A stretch of 64,000 bases of DNA from Nocardia brasiliensis ATCC 700358. GTDB taxonomy: Bacteria > Actinomycetota > Actinomycetes > Mycobacteriales > Mycobacteriaceae. The translations under genes were made by a program, and so were the position numbers. The stretch's first letter is position 1. Every line of letters begins with the position of its first letter. Below are positions 38,172 through 46,982 of this stretch, piece by piece. The notes under the pieces are model-generated. The model saw nothing but the letters and a program-made list of their open reading frames with translations, had not been told where the DNA came from and made no database searches. The stretch is taken from positions 4,836,001 through 4,900,000 of the forward strand of contig NC_018681.1 in assembly GCF_000250675.2 (NCBI RefSeq). The letters run 5' to 3'.

Positions 38172-39613
38172 TACGACTCCTGGTCCGCCCTGTGCAATTT
38201 GCCCGCGGCGCTGCGCCGGACGTCGGCTACGATCTCGATCGCCCGGGGCATCTGCGCTCTGCTCAGCTCGGCGCGGCAGCTGCGCCACAGCTGCGCGAGC
38301 ACCTCGCCCGAATCGTCGCCGCGCACGGCGACTTCGGCATGCACCACCTCGCCGAGACGGCGATCGGGCAGCGCGCGGACCCGGACGTCGCGAACCGCGC
38401 CATGACGTTCCAGGACCCGTTCGATATCGCGGGGAAAGACCTGCACGCCACCGACGTCGATGGCGTCGTCACGTCGGCCGACGAGCGTCACATAGCCGTC
38501 GGCGTCCTGCCACGCGAGGTCGCCGACGCTGAAATACCCGTCCGCTTCGACCAATCCCGGTCCGTCGCCGAGATAGGTCGGCTGCGTGGCGTTCTCGTCG
38601 GTCATGAACAGTTCACCGGTCGTGCCGGCGGCGACCTGCTCGCGTCGTTCGTCCAGGATGCGGACCGAACAGTGCCGGGGGCGGCCGACCGACCCGGGAT
38701 GGGCCAGCCATTCGTCGCCGCGGATGCTGAGCACACCGATCCGTTCCACGCTGCCGTATTCCTCGTACACGCTGGTCGGCTCGACCAGCTCCAGCCAACC
38801 CCGTTTCACCGATTCCGGGCAGCGGGCCGCGGTGTGCACGACGAGGCGCAGCGCGGAGAACCGATGCCGTACCCGCCCACTGGCTTCCAGCAGCGTGCCC
38901 ATTTGCGCGGGCACGGTCCGCACCACCTGCACCCCTTCGGAACTCAGCAATTCCAGGAACAGTTTCGGCGAGGCGTTGCCGGGCACGATGATGCGATGCC
39001 CCAGCGCGAGTCCGTGATACAGCGCCCCGAAACCGGCGTGGTACAGCGGCAGGCCGACCAGCTGGATTTGTCCGTAACCCAGCCCGCGCGCACTTTCTTT
39101 GCTGCTCAACGGCTCCGACGAGTCGTACGCCCACGGGCGGTTGCGGACGACGAGTTTCGGGTCGCCGGTGGTTCCGCCGGACAGCGACACCGATCGGGGT
39201 AACCCGTCCGCCGGCAGCTGCGGCGCTGCGACCGCGCGCCGGTGGTAGGAGACCAGGCCGAGGTCGTCGCCTTCGACCACCCACCCGCGTGGATATCGTT
39301 CTACGATGCGCTCTTTCGTCGCGGCCGACCAGCGGTGGTCCACCGGCACGACCGTGGCGCCGACCTCCCAGAGCGCGAGGGTGGCGACGACGTGACCGAT
39401 GCCCGACGGCAACGCGACGGCCGCGACCGCACCCTCGCGCAGACCGTCGTGCCGGTACTTCGCGGCGTACTCGTGCACCTTCTGCACCAACCCGTGCCAG
39501 CTGATCTCGGCGCTGGTGCCCGCGGAGAACCCGCGCACGCGCACCGCGCACTCGGCCGGCCGCTGCGCCGCCGTCTGCTCGACGAGTTCGTTGATCGCGA
39601 CGGTGCCGCCCAT
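38171..39613 (-). CDS. Stand-alone AMP-dependent ligase (ANL family)
   Basis: 480 residues from the ATG at 39613, with GGAGGGG upstream; a GTG at 39619 overlapping the aminotransferase stop is possible. ATP-binding SLSGGTTGDPK is at 143-153, VYEEYGSVERIG acts as the A5 motif, VGDLAWQDADGY and GRRDDAIDVGG form the A7-A8 hinge, and AAGKLHR near the C-terminus gives the catalytic lysine. The A4-like segment LPLYHAGFG resembles acyl- and aryl-acid ligases rather than amino-acid A domains with the FDxS aspartate. It therefore probably activates a carboxylic acid and loads the 71-residue carrier encoded right after it. Substrate unknown. Confidence 0.9.
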   Translation of the reverse strand: MGGTVAINELVEQTAAQRPAECAVRVRGFSAGTSAEISWHGLVQKVHEYAAKYRHDGLREGAVAAVALPSGIGHVVATLALWEVGATVVPVDHRWSAATKERIVERYPRGWVVEGDDLGLVSYHRRAVAAPQLPADGLPRSVSLSGGTTGDPKLVVRNRPWAYDSSEPLSSKESARGLGYGQIQLVGLPLYHAGFGALYHGLALGHRIIVPGNASPKLFLELLSSEGVQVVRTVPAQMGTLLEASGRVRHRFSALRLVVHTAARCPESVKRGWLELVEPTSVYEEYGSVERIGVLSIRGDEWLAHPGSVGRPRHCSVRILDERREQVAAGTTGELFMTDENATQPTYLGDGPGLVEADGYFSVGDLAWQDADGYVTLVGRRDDAIDVGGVQVFPRDIERVLERHGAVRDVRVRALPDRRLGEVVHAEVAVRGDDSGEVLAQLWRSCRAELSRAQMPRAIEIVADVRRSAAGKLHRADQES

Positions 39614-39615
39614 GC

Positions 39616-40941
39616 TCACCCCTCCGTGACGTATTCGTCGGCGAGCGAGAGCGTTTCGTCCAACAGCGCCATCCCTTCCCGCAGTTCCGACTCCTCGATG
39701 ACCAGCGGCGGGCACACCAGGATGATGTTCCAGTGGGTGAGCAGATACAGGCCCTTCCGGAAGGCCTCGGCGGTCAGCCGCGTCATCGGCGCGGCGGCCG
39801 CCGCATCCGGATTGAACGGCACCAGTGGTTCTTTCGTCACCCGGTCGCGCACCAGCTCCAGCCCCCAGAAGCAGCCGGTGCCCCGGACGTCCCCGATCGA
39901 GGGATGCCGATCGGCCAGCGCCCGCAGCTCCGCCTCGATCAAGGACCCCAGTCGATTCGAGCGCTCGATGAGCCGCTCCTTCTGGTACACGCCCAGCACG
40001 GCCACCGCCGCCGCGCAGCCGACGGGATGGGCGCTGTGGGTGAGCCCGTACGGGAAGGTGGCGTCCTGTAGCCAGCCCGACAGCCGGTCGCTCACCGCGA
40101 CGGCCGCCAGCGGTATATACCCGGCGGTCAAGCCCTTCGCGCAGGTGATCATGTCCGGCACCACATCCCACCGGTCGCACGCGAACCACGTTCCGGTGCG
40201 CCCGAATCCGGTCATCACCTCGTCGAGGATCAGCATGATGCCGTGCTCGGTGCACACCTCCCGGATGCCCTGCAGATAACCGTCGGGCGGCATGATCACG
40301 CCGTTGATGCCGGTGATCGGCTCGATGATCACCGCCGCCACGTTCTCGGCGCCCTCGTACTGGAGCAACTCCCGCAGATGGGGCGCGCCCGAGCACACCG
40401 GGCACGGTGTGGGATGCCCGGCTGGGCAGCGGTAGGTGTAGGGATCGAGCATGCGCACCACGCCGGGCATGCCGGGCTCGCCGGCCCAGCGGCGCGGCTC
40501 GCCGGTCAGGGTCAACGCGCCCGCGGTGCTGCCGTGATACGACCGGTAGCGCGCAATTACCTTGCTGCGCCCGGTATATGCCCGAGCCAGCCGAATCGCC
40601 GCCTCGTTCGCTTCCGTGCCGCTGCAGGCGAAGAAGAACGAGTTGAGATCGCCGGGCGTGATCTCGGCGAGCCGATGCGCCAGCTCCTCGACGATCTCCA
40701 CGTCCCAGGGACGCCCGAGCGTGGCCATGGTGGCCACCTGCTTCTGCACCGCCTCCTGCACCTCCGTACGGCCGTGTCCCAGATTGGCATTCACCAGCTG
40801 CGAGCCGAAGTCGAGATACGACCGTCCCGCGGCGTCGAAGAACCGGCAGCCGTCGCCGCCGACGATGCGCGGCGGCGACTCCCCGCCCTGCCGCGACCAC
40901 GACTGAATTACCCGTCCCCTGGGTGACGTTGTCTCTGCCAT
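39616..40941 (-). CDS. Class III PLP-dependent aminotransferase
   Basis: 441 residues. Fold-type I class III features: SGTEANEAAIRLAR, YRSYHGST, ILDEVMTGFGRTG, and the PLP lysine K269 in CAKGLTAGYIPLA. The insert with PYTYRCPAGHPTPCPVC is found in omega-aminotransferases related to taurine-pyruvate aminotransferase. Such enzymes transfer amino groups to and from terminal aldehydes. In this region the likely acceptors are phosphonoformaldehyde (giving aminomethylphosphonate) or phosphonoacetaldehyde (giving 2-aminoethylphosphonate). It lies between the ABC permease and the AMP ligase, overlapping the latter's alternative start. The exact substrate is inference. Confidence 0.9.
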   Translation of the reverse strand: MAETTSPRGRVIQSWSRQGGESPPRIVGGDGCRFFDAAGRSYLDFGSQLVNANLGHGRTEVQEAVQKQVATMATLGRPWDVEIVEELAHRLAEITPGDLNSFFFACSGTEANEAAIRLARAYTGRSKVIARYRSYHGSTAGALTLTGEPRRWAGEPGMPGVVRMLDPYTYRCPAGHPTPCPVCSGAPHLRELLQYEGAENVAAVIIEPITGINGVIMPPDGYLQGIREVCTEHGIMLILDEVMTGFGRTGTWFACDRWDVVPDMITCAKGLTAGYIPLAAVAVSDRLSGWLQDATFPYGLTHSAHPVGCAAAVAVLGVYQKERLIERSNRLGSLIEAELRALADRHPSIGDVRGTGCFWGLELVRDRVTKEPLVPFNPDAAAAAPMTRLTAEAFRKGLYLLTHWNIILVCPPLVIEESELREGMALLDETLSLADEYVTEG

Positions 40942-40975
40942 ATCCTTGACACCTCCGATTACCTGTGGCGCGCGT

Positions 40976-41728
40976 TCAGCGAATGGCCACGCGACGCTGA
41001 CTACTCGGGTCGAACGCCAGCGTCGCGACGATCGACAACACGCACGCCCAACCGGCCAGCACGAGCAGATGGGGCACGATGCTCGTCAATCCCCCGTGCC
41101 GCGCCAGCACTTCGCGCATCCCGTCCACCGCCCAGTACTGCGGGGTCAGCGGCGCGAGCGGCTGATTCCACCCGGGCAGCAAGCGCACCGGGACCACCGC
41201 GCCTCCGAGCACGCCCATACCTAGCACCACGAGCTGGCACAGGTTCTGCATGGCCGAGACGTTGCGCGTGAGCGAGACGAGCACCAGGCCGAGGGCGATC
41301 GCGGTCCACGCGATGGACAAGATCAAGACGGCGAGGGCGACGAGCGACCCGTTCACCGTCGCGCCGAACAGCACCCGGCCGGCGCCGACCAGCAGTGCCA
41401 TCTGCGCCGCGGACAACAGGAAGTACGGCACGGCCAGCTGCAGCACCATCGTCGCGCGGGACAGTCCGCTGGTGCGGACCGAACTCCAAGCGCCCGAGGC
41501 GTGTTCGCGATAGTGCGCGGTGCCCATGAACATCATGACGTAGAAGCCGAACATGATGGTGAAGCCCGGCACGGTCTGGTCGGCTCCGGCGCCGTCGGTC
41601 AGGCGCGCGAAGGCGTCGCTCAGCAGGGCCTGCATCAGCAGCGGCGCCGCGAACAGGAAGACGAACAGCGTGGGGTCGTGCCGCCAGGTCGCCGCTTCTT
41701 TCCGGAGGAAGGCCCAGGTGAGCGTCAT
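40976..41728 (-). CDS. ABC-2 type transporter permease
   Basis: 250 residues with about six hydrophobic segments (near 20-40, 55-75, 95-120, 128-152, 160-185 and 220-240). This is the DrrB-type exporter permease layout. The start ATG overlaps the ATPase stop by 4 bp (ATGA), so the two are made together and should form a drug- or metabolite-efflux complex in the cytoplasmic membrane. Its setting between tailoring genes suggests export of the pathway product and possibly self-protection. Confidence 0.9.
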   Translation of the reverse strand: MTLTWAFLRKEAATWRHDPTLFVFLFAAPLLMQALLSDAFARLTDGAGADQTVPGFTIMFGFYVMMFMGTAHYREHASGAWSSVRTSGLSRATMVLQLAVPYFLLSAAQMALLVGAGRVLFGATVNGSLVALAVLILSIAWTAIALGLVLVSLTRNVSAMQNLCQLVVLGMGVLGGAVVPVRLLPGWNQPLAPLTPQYWAVDGMREVLARHGGLTSIVPHLLVLAGWACVLSIVATLAFDPSSQRRVAIR

Positions 41729-42678
41729 CGGGTTGCCGATCCGGGCGCGCGCTCGAGGGTGTGCAGGAAGGCGTTCTCCAACGACACCGGCACCGCGCGC
41801 ACGTCCTTGACGGGCAGGTCGCTCGCGCCGAGCACCCGGACCACGGTGGCGACGTGCTCGGGCTGTTCCGCGCCCACCCGAATCCGTCCGCCGTGCACCG
41901 TGATCCGGGTCGCGGGCAACGCCGCGCGCAACAGTGTGGTGACGGCTTCGGTCTGGTCGCTGACGATTTCGCAGTACGGTCTACCGTATTCGGCCACAAA
42001 GCTTTTCACGTCCGCGGTGGCCACGACCCGGCCCGCGTCGAGCACCGCGACGCGGTCGCAGAGGCTTTCGGCTTCATCCAGGTGGTGCGTCGTGTACAGC
42101 AGCGTCGAGCCCTCCCCGCGCAGTTCCCGGAGCAGACGGTGGATGGCCTGCCGGGAATCGATGTCGACGCCAGTGCTCGGCTCGTCCAGCACCATCAGCG
42201 GTGGCGCGTGCACGATGCCCATCCCGATCGACAGCCTGCGGCGCTCCCCGCCCGAGAGATGTGCGCCGCCCCGATCGGCGATGTGGCTGAGCCCCAGCCG
42301 TTCCATCACCTCCCCGGCCCGGCGCCCGGCGGCGGCGCGCGACATCCCCCGCACGATCGCGGAGAAGCGCAGGTTCTGCCCCACCGTCATCGGCAGGTAC
42401 ACCGTATTGTCCTGCGGGACATAGCCGATCCGCCGTCGGACCCGCCGTCCGTGCCTGCGCACATCGGTGCCGAAGACCTCCACCCGCCCGGCGGTCGGTT
42501 TGACCAGTCCGCAGATGATGTCCAGCGCAGTGGATTTCCCAGCGCCGTTGCGGCCGAGCAACCCGAATATCTCGCCGCGTCCGACGGTCAGTCCGACGTC
42601 GTCCAGGGCCTGCAACGAACCGTACTTCTTACGCAGGCCGCGCACCCGGACGACCGGTTCGTCGATGGTCACGTCCAT
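41725..42678 (-). CDS. ABC transporter ATP-binding protein (DrrA-type)
   Basis: 317 residues from the ATG at 42678, which lies inside the end of the preceding hydrolase gene (10-bp overlap). Walker A GRNGAGKST, Q-loop GYVPQDN, signature LSGGERRRL, Walker B LMVLDEPSTGVD and the switch histidine in YTTHHLDEA are all present. A C-terminal extension of about 90 residues is usual in DrrA-like exporters. It is partner to the ABC-2 permease encoded next. Likely exports the peptide or phosphonate product. Confidence 0.93.
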   Translation of the reverse strand: MDVTIDEPVVRVRGLRKKYGSLQALDDVGLTVGRGEIFGLLGRNGAGKSTALDIICGLVKPTAGRVEVFGTDVRRHGRRVRRRIGYVPQDNTVYLPMTVGQNLRFSAIVRGMSRAAAGRRAGEVMERLGLSHIADRGGAHLSGGERRRLSIGMGIVHAPPLMVLDEPSTGVDIDSRQAIHRLLRELRGEGSTLLYTTHHLDEAESLCDRVAVLDAGRVVATADVKSFVAEYGRPYCEIVSDQTEAVTTLLRAALPATRITVHGGRIRVGAEQPEHVATVVRVLGASDLPVKDVRAVPVSLENAFLHTLERAPGSATR

Positions 42679-43817
42679 GACGAGGCCTGGCGTGCCACGA
42701 TCTCGCGGACCTGATCCCGGTAATGCACCGCGCGCCCGTAGCACTGGGTCATCAGCACCGCGCCGAGGCCGGTGGGAATGTCGTATACGAAGCTGGTCGC
42801 GGCGCGCCCCAGCCAGCCGACGGTGTGCGCGCGCGGATCCAGCGCGGCCCAGGCCGGATCGCGGCTCGGCACATGCAGTCCGTAAGAGAAGCCGTAACCC
42901 TTGCCCGGGATGTAGTCCGGGCCGGTACCGGCCAACGGTCCGATCTGGTCGACGAAGAGGTCCCGGGTGAACGGTCCGAGCGCCGGGATCGACAGCACGC
43001 CCTCGCGATCCGGCGTGATCGCGCACAGCAGCGTGGCGAAATCCGCGGCGCAGCTGTAGCCGCCGGACCCGGCCGACGGCCACAGCGGCCGCTCCCGATG
43101 GGTCACAAGGTCTTTCGGGGTCGCGGGGACGTCGGCGAACGGCTGGGCGACCCGGTCGAGGTCGGCGGTGGTGACGCTGAATCCGGTGTCGCGCAAGCCG
43201 AGTGGACGGCACACCCGCTGCTCGATGATCTCGTCCAGCGGCCTGCCGTCCGCGGTCTCCAGCACCCGGCCCAGCACGTCCATCGCCATGCCGTACTCCC
43301 ACACCGTGCCGGGGTCGGCCGCGAGTGGCTGGCGGGCCAGGTTGTCCACCACGTCGTCGAGGGTGTGCCGCGCGGCGGTGTGCTCGTATTTCCGCACCTG
43401 CGCCGTCGCGTAGTACGGCGCGAGATGCGCCGAGGTGTGGAATCCGCCGCCGATGCCCGCGGTCTGTCGCAGCAGATCTCGTAGCGACGGCGGCCGTTTC
43501 GGTGGCCGCAGCGCATCGTCGGCGGCCACGCGGCTCTCGGCGAAACCCGGCAGCCACGCCGCGACCGGATCGGTCAGCCGAATTCGGTTCTCGGCGGCCA
43601 TCGCCAAGGCGGCCAACGCGGTGAAGACCTTCGTCATGGAGTAGATGCGGAAGATGGCGTCGTCACGCATGGGCCGACCGGCAGCCGGGTCGAGCTGCCC
43701 GACGGATCGCACGTCGATCAGTGCTCCGTTGTCGGTCACCGCGACGACCGCGCCGGGCAATCGGCGGGCGTCGACCTCCGCCGTCACGGCCGCCAGCAGC
43801 TCCGCCATCATGTCCAT
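42669..43817 (-). CDS. Serine hydrolase of the beta-lactamase / DD-peptidase fold
   Basis: 382 residues from the ATG at 43817 with GGAGG upstream. The catalytic SxxK is S60-M-T-K63, followed by the family's tyrosine region (VWEYGMAMD) and a C-terminal HTVGWLG in place of the KTG box. This pattern fits class C-like esterases and D-aminopeptidases (LovD/EstB type) as well as beta-lactamases. No signal peptide is present, so it is cytoplasmic and not a periplasmic resistance enzyme. Set in an operon with an exporter, it may act as an acyltransferase, an esterase or a peptide-cleaving tailoring enzyme. Function not assigned. Confidence 0.87.
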   Translation of the reverse strand: MDMMAELLAAVTAEVDARRLPGAVVAVTDNGALIDVRSVGQLDPAAGRPMRDDAIFRIYSMTKVFTALAALAMAAENRIRLTDPVAAWLPGFAESRVAADDALRPPKRPPSLRDLLRQTAGIGGGFHTSAHLAPYYATAQVRKYEHTAARHTLDDVVDNLARQPLAADPGTVWEYGMAMDVLGRVLETADGRPLDEIIEQRVCRPLGLRDTGFSVTTADLDRVAQPFADVPATPKDLVTHRERPLWPSAGSGGYSCAADFATLLCAITPDREGVLSIPALGPFTRDLFVDQIGPLAGTGPDYIPGKGYGFSYGLHVPSRDPAWAALDPRAHTVGWLGRAATSFVYDIPTGLGAVLMTQCYGRAVHYRDQVREIVARQASSWT

Positions 43818-43876
43818 CGTCGCCTCCCGCGCCCCGACCCCCCTCGAATCTGTTACTGCGGCACCGGCTCTCGGTG

Positions 43877-44716
43877 CTACACCGTTATGTTGTCGATCAG
43901 CCGGGTGCGGCCCACCCACCCGGCGGCCACCAGCCTGGCCGCCGGCACGCCGGTGCGCACCGGGTCCAGCGTTTCGGGGTCGATCAGTTCGAAGTAGTCG
44001 ATCCGCTGGATACCGGCTTCGGTCAGTGCACGGCGGCCCGCGGCCAGCGCCTCGTCCACCTTCCCGGACTCGGCTCGCAGGCGTGTCGCCGTTTCCGACA
44101 GGATACGGAACAGGGCAGCCGCCGTTGGTCTTTCGGTGTCGCCGAGGTAGGCGTTGCGCGAGGACAAGGCCAGACCGTCCGGCTCCCGAACGGTCGGTAC
44201 CGCGCGCACCTCGACCGGCAGGCCTAGGTCGCGCACGAGCGCGCGCAGCACCACCAGCTGCTGGAAGTCCTTCTCCCCCAGATAGACCGCGGTCGGCGCG
44301 AGCATGATCAGGATCTTCGACATCTCGGTGGTGACACCGGCGAAGTGGGCCGGCCGGTCCGCACCGCACAATACCGCGGAAAGATGGGGAATCGCGACGT
44401 GCAATCCGAAGCCGGGCGGGAAAAGCTCGGCCGCCGTGGGCAACCACGCGATGTCGGCCGCCGCTTTCTCGCAGAGCGCCAGGTCCCTTTCTTCGTCGCG
44501 GGGGTAGGCGTCGAAGTCCTCGTTCGGCGCGAATTGCAAGGGATTCACGAAGATCGAGGCGAGCACCACCTCGTCCCGTTTCCGCGCTTCGTGGACCAGC
44601 GCCAGATGTCCCTCGTGCAGGGCGCCCATGGTGGGCACATAGCCGATACTCTTGCCCCGCGCCCGCGGCTCGGCCAAAACCTCGTGCAATTCCGCCGTAC
44701 TCCGGACAACGATCAT
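43877..44716 (-). CDS. panC: Pantothenate synthetase homologue
   Basis: 279 residues from the ATG at 44716; the frame is open upstream but that part is not conserved. It has the PanC signatures: YVPTMGALHEGHLALV with the HIGH-like HEGH, SIFVNPLQF, GEKDFQQL and the ALSSRNAYL loop. PanC joins pantoate and beta-alanine with ATP. Actinomycetes normally encode panC with panB or panD elsewhere, and neither is here. It heads the leftward operon containing hydrolase, exporter, aminotransferase, ligase and carrier. It may raise CoA supply for carrier proteins, or act as an amide ligase recruited to the pathway. All catalytic motifs appear intact. Confidence 0.93.
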   Translation of the reverse strand: MIVVRSTAELHEVLAEPRARGKSIGYVPTMGALHEGHLALVHEARKRDEVVLASIFVNPLQFAPNEDFDAYPRDEERDLALCEKAAADIAWLPTAAELFPPGFGLHVAIPHLSAVLCGADRPAHFAGVTTEMSKILIMLAPTAVYLGEKDFQQLVVLRALVRDLGLPVEVRAVPTVREPDGLALSSRNAYLGDTERPTAAALFRILSETATRLRAESGKVDEALAAGRRALTEAGIQRIDYFELIDPETLDPVRTGVPAARLVAAGWVGRTRLIDNITV

Positions 44717-44882
44717 CGCGTCTATTCCCTCAGCGAAACTCACAGTAGCCACCGCCACCGATGCCGGAAAACTCCCGCACTCGATGCCCACGGCGAGCTT
44801 AACAGGAGTCGCGATCCCCAGTTCTCGAATCCGGCTTACTCCGAACGGCTTTCAGAATTCAGCCGATGAATTCCGGTCATTT

Positions 44883-44904
44883 CGCCGCACCGGCGCATGC
44901 GGCG
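44883..44904 (-). terminator. Hairpin after response-regulator gene
   Basis: CGCCGCA (44883-44889) pairs perfectly with TGCGGCG (44898-44904) over an 8-base loop, starting one base beyond the stop of the leftward response-regulator gene. There is no T-run, which is common for actinobacterial terminators. Confidence 0.5.
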
Positions 44905-44905
44905 G

Positions 44906-45589
44906 TCAGCGATTGCCGGGGGTCACGATGCCGGATTCATAAGCGAGCACGACGAGTTGGGCGCGATCACGCACCGACAGCTTGGCGAGCAGCCTGCCCA
45001 CATGGGTTTTCACCGTGGCCACACTCAGGTGCAGCGTCGCCGCGATCTCGGCGTTGGAGCGGCCCGCCGCGACGTGTTCGAGCACTTCGCGCTCGCGGCC
45101 GGTCAGCGCGGCGGGCCCGTCCGGCAGCGCGGTCAGTGCGGCGGGCCGGCGGGCGAACGCGCTGATCATCCGGCGGGTGATGCTCGGCGTGAGCAGGGCG
45201 TCCCCGGCGGCCACCACGCGGATCGCGTGCAGCAGTTGCTCCGGCGGTGAGTCCTTGAGGAGGAACCCGCTCGCGCCGCTGCGCAGTGCCTGGAAGACGT
45301 GTTCGTCCTGATCGAAAGTGGTGACGATCAGGACGCGCGGCCCGTCCGCGTCGGCGGCCAGGTGCCGCATCGCTTCCAAGCCGTCCATGATCGGCATCCG
45401 GATGTCCATCAGCACCACATCGGGCCGCAACTGCCGGGCGAGCCGGACGGCCTCGCCGCCGTTGCCCGCCTCGCCGAGCACGCTGAGATCCGGTGCGGAT
45501 TCGACCAGTACCCGGAACCCGGCGCGGACCAGGGCTTCGTCGTCGGCGATCAGCACCCGGATCGGCGGTTCGCGGTCAACGCTCATCAT
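44906..45589 (-). CDS. NarL/FixJ-family response regulator
   Basis: 227 residues from the first of two adjacent ATGs (45589). Receiver domain with the acidic pair in IADDE and the phosphorylated aspartate in VVLMDIRMP, then a LuxR-type helix-turn-helix (LTGREREVLEHVAAGRSNAEIA). Its start overlaps the end of the histidine kinase gene by 14 bp, so the pair forms a two-component system. The family controls varied stress, envelope and secondary-metabolism genes. It borders the biosynthetic region, with nothing in the sequence to show that it regulates it. Confidence 0.95.
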   Translation of the reverse strand: MMSVDREPPIRVLIADDEALVRAGFRVLVESAPDLSVLGEAGNGGEAVRLARQLRPDVVLMDIRMPIMDGLEAMRHLAADADGPRVLIVTTFDQDEHVFQALRSGASGFLLKDSPPEQLLHAIRVVAAGDALLTPSITRRMISAFARRPAALTALPDGPAALTGREREVLEHVAAGRSNAEIAATLHLSVATVKTHVGRLLAKLSVRDRAQLVVLAYESGIVTPGNR

Positions 45590-46817
45590 GGTCCCGCGAC
45601 AGCGGAAAGGACGCGTGAACGGCGAAGCCGCCCTCGGTCCGCGGGCCGGCGTCGAGCCGGCCGCCGAACAGCGAAACCCGCTCGCGCATCCCGAGCAATC
45701 CGAGTCCGGAACCGCTGTCGTCGGTCTCGACCGCGCGGGCCGCCACCGGACCGGCATCGGTGACCGAGACGAACAATTCGGTCGGCGCATACCGGATTTC
45801 GACCCACGCCCGGTCCGTCTGCGCGTGCTTGACGACGTTGGTCAGCGCCTCCTGCACGATCCGATAGGCGGTGGTCTGCAACAGCGACGGGACCTCGACC
45901 GCGGTGCCGGCCACTCGGTACGCCACATCCAGCCCGTCGTGCCGCGATCCCTCGACGAGGTTCGCGATCTCGGCGAGACCCGGATCCTCCGGCTCGTGGT
46001 CCGGACCGCCCTCCCGAATCTGCGCCAGCACGCGGCGTAACTCGTTCAGCGCCGAGCGACTGGCCGTCTCGATCGCGCCGAGCGCCGCGCGCGCCTCCCC
46101 CGGCCGCTCGTCCAGAACCAGCCGGGCCACTCCGGAACGGACGGCGACCATGCTCAGCGTGTGCGAGATCAGATCGTGCACCTCGCGCGAGACGCGTAAC
46201 CGCTCCTCGGCCCGGATCCGGCGTTCTTCTTCGCGCGCCTGCCGAATCTGCTGCTCCGCCAGGCTGTTCCGATATGCCCGGCGGGTGCGCAGCATATCGC
46301 CGAGCAGCCAGGCGGGCACCGCGATCAGCAGTTGCACGAAATCCTGTTCCTGGTCGGGATGCAGGTCCGCGCCGAGCCAGCCGACGATATAGAGCGCGAT
46401 GAGCGCGCCGCCGGTGACGAGCAGCGACTCGCGGCGCGGGCGCCGGTCGGCGAGGGTGAGCACGGCGACGCCGAAGGCCGGACCGGTGTTGCTCACCCAC
46501 GGCGTGAAGCGGACGCCGAGCACGGTCGCCAGGCACAGCACGCCCGCCACCGCGACGACGACCGCGACCGGCCACCGCCGCCGCACCACGAGCGGGAGCA
46601 CCACGGCGACGCCGAATGCCGCGATGGCGGGCGTCGAACCGATCCCGCTGGTCGCGCCGACCAGCACGGGCACGGTGAAGATTAGGAAGCAGACAGCCGC
46701 GATCGCGGCATCGATCCAATCCGGTCCGGGGCCGACCCGGCGCGGGACCACGGTGCGCCGATGACGCCACGGTGCGGGTCCGGCGATCGGGGTCGGCGGT
46801 GTGGTGGTGATCGCCAT
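45576..46817 (-). CDS. Sensor histidine kinase (HisKA_3 type)
   Basis: 413 residues from the ATG at 46817; an ATG at 46853 with GGAG close by is an alternative. The N-terminal half has five or six membrane segments (from about 28 to 165). Then come the dimerisation/phosphoacceptor helix REVHDLISHTLSMV and a GHKL ATPase domain ending in GSGLGLLGMRERV. Paired with the response regulator downstream. The stimulus is unknown; the DesK-like layout suggests sensing of a membrane or envelope signal. Confidence 0.94.
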   Translation of the reverse strand: MAITTTPPTPIAGPAPWRHRRTVVPRRVGPGPDWIDAAIAAVCFLIFTVPVLVGATSGIGSTPAIAAFGVAVVLPLVVRRRWPVAVVVAVAGVLCLATVLGVRFTPWVSNTGPAFGVAVLTLADRRPRRESLLVTGGALIALYIVGWLGADLHPDQEQDFVQLLIAVPAWLLGDMLRTRRAYRNSLAEQQIRQAREEERRIRAEERLRVSREVHDLISHTLSMVAVRSGVARLVLDERPGEARAALGAIETASRSALNELRRVLAQIREGGPDHEPEDPGLAEIANLVEGSRHDGLDVAYRVAGTAVEVPSLLQTTAYRIVQEALTNVVKHAQTDRAWVEIRYAPTELFVSVTDAGPVAARAVETDDSGSGLGLLGMRERVSLFGGRLDAGPRTEGGFAVHASFPLSRDHDER

Positions 46818-46982
46818 AGCGCCGACAGTATCCGGCGGCTCGAGCAGGCACATCGCTCCGGGGTCGCGCGCCGGACTCATCCGGAGGTCGCAGACGCGGC
46901 GCGGCGTCGGCCTCGCGGCGGCGACCGTCTCGCGGCCCTGGGATGACGACATCGCCCTGGTCAGCGGGTCAGAGTTGGGGAC

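Noticed and set aside
38171..40900. A 909-codon frame that would fuse the AMP ligase to upstream sequence
   Set aside because: The N-terminal 430 codons are an out-of-frame reading of the aminotransferase gene. The ligase proper starts at 39613 with a good ribosome site.
41725..43557. A 610-codon frame joining the ABC ATPase to upstream sequence
   Set aside because: The upstream part is a shadow of the beta-lactamase-fold gene; ATPase homology begins at the ATG at 42678.
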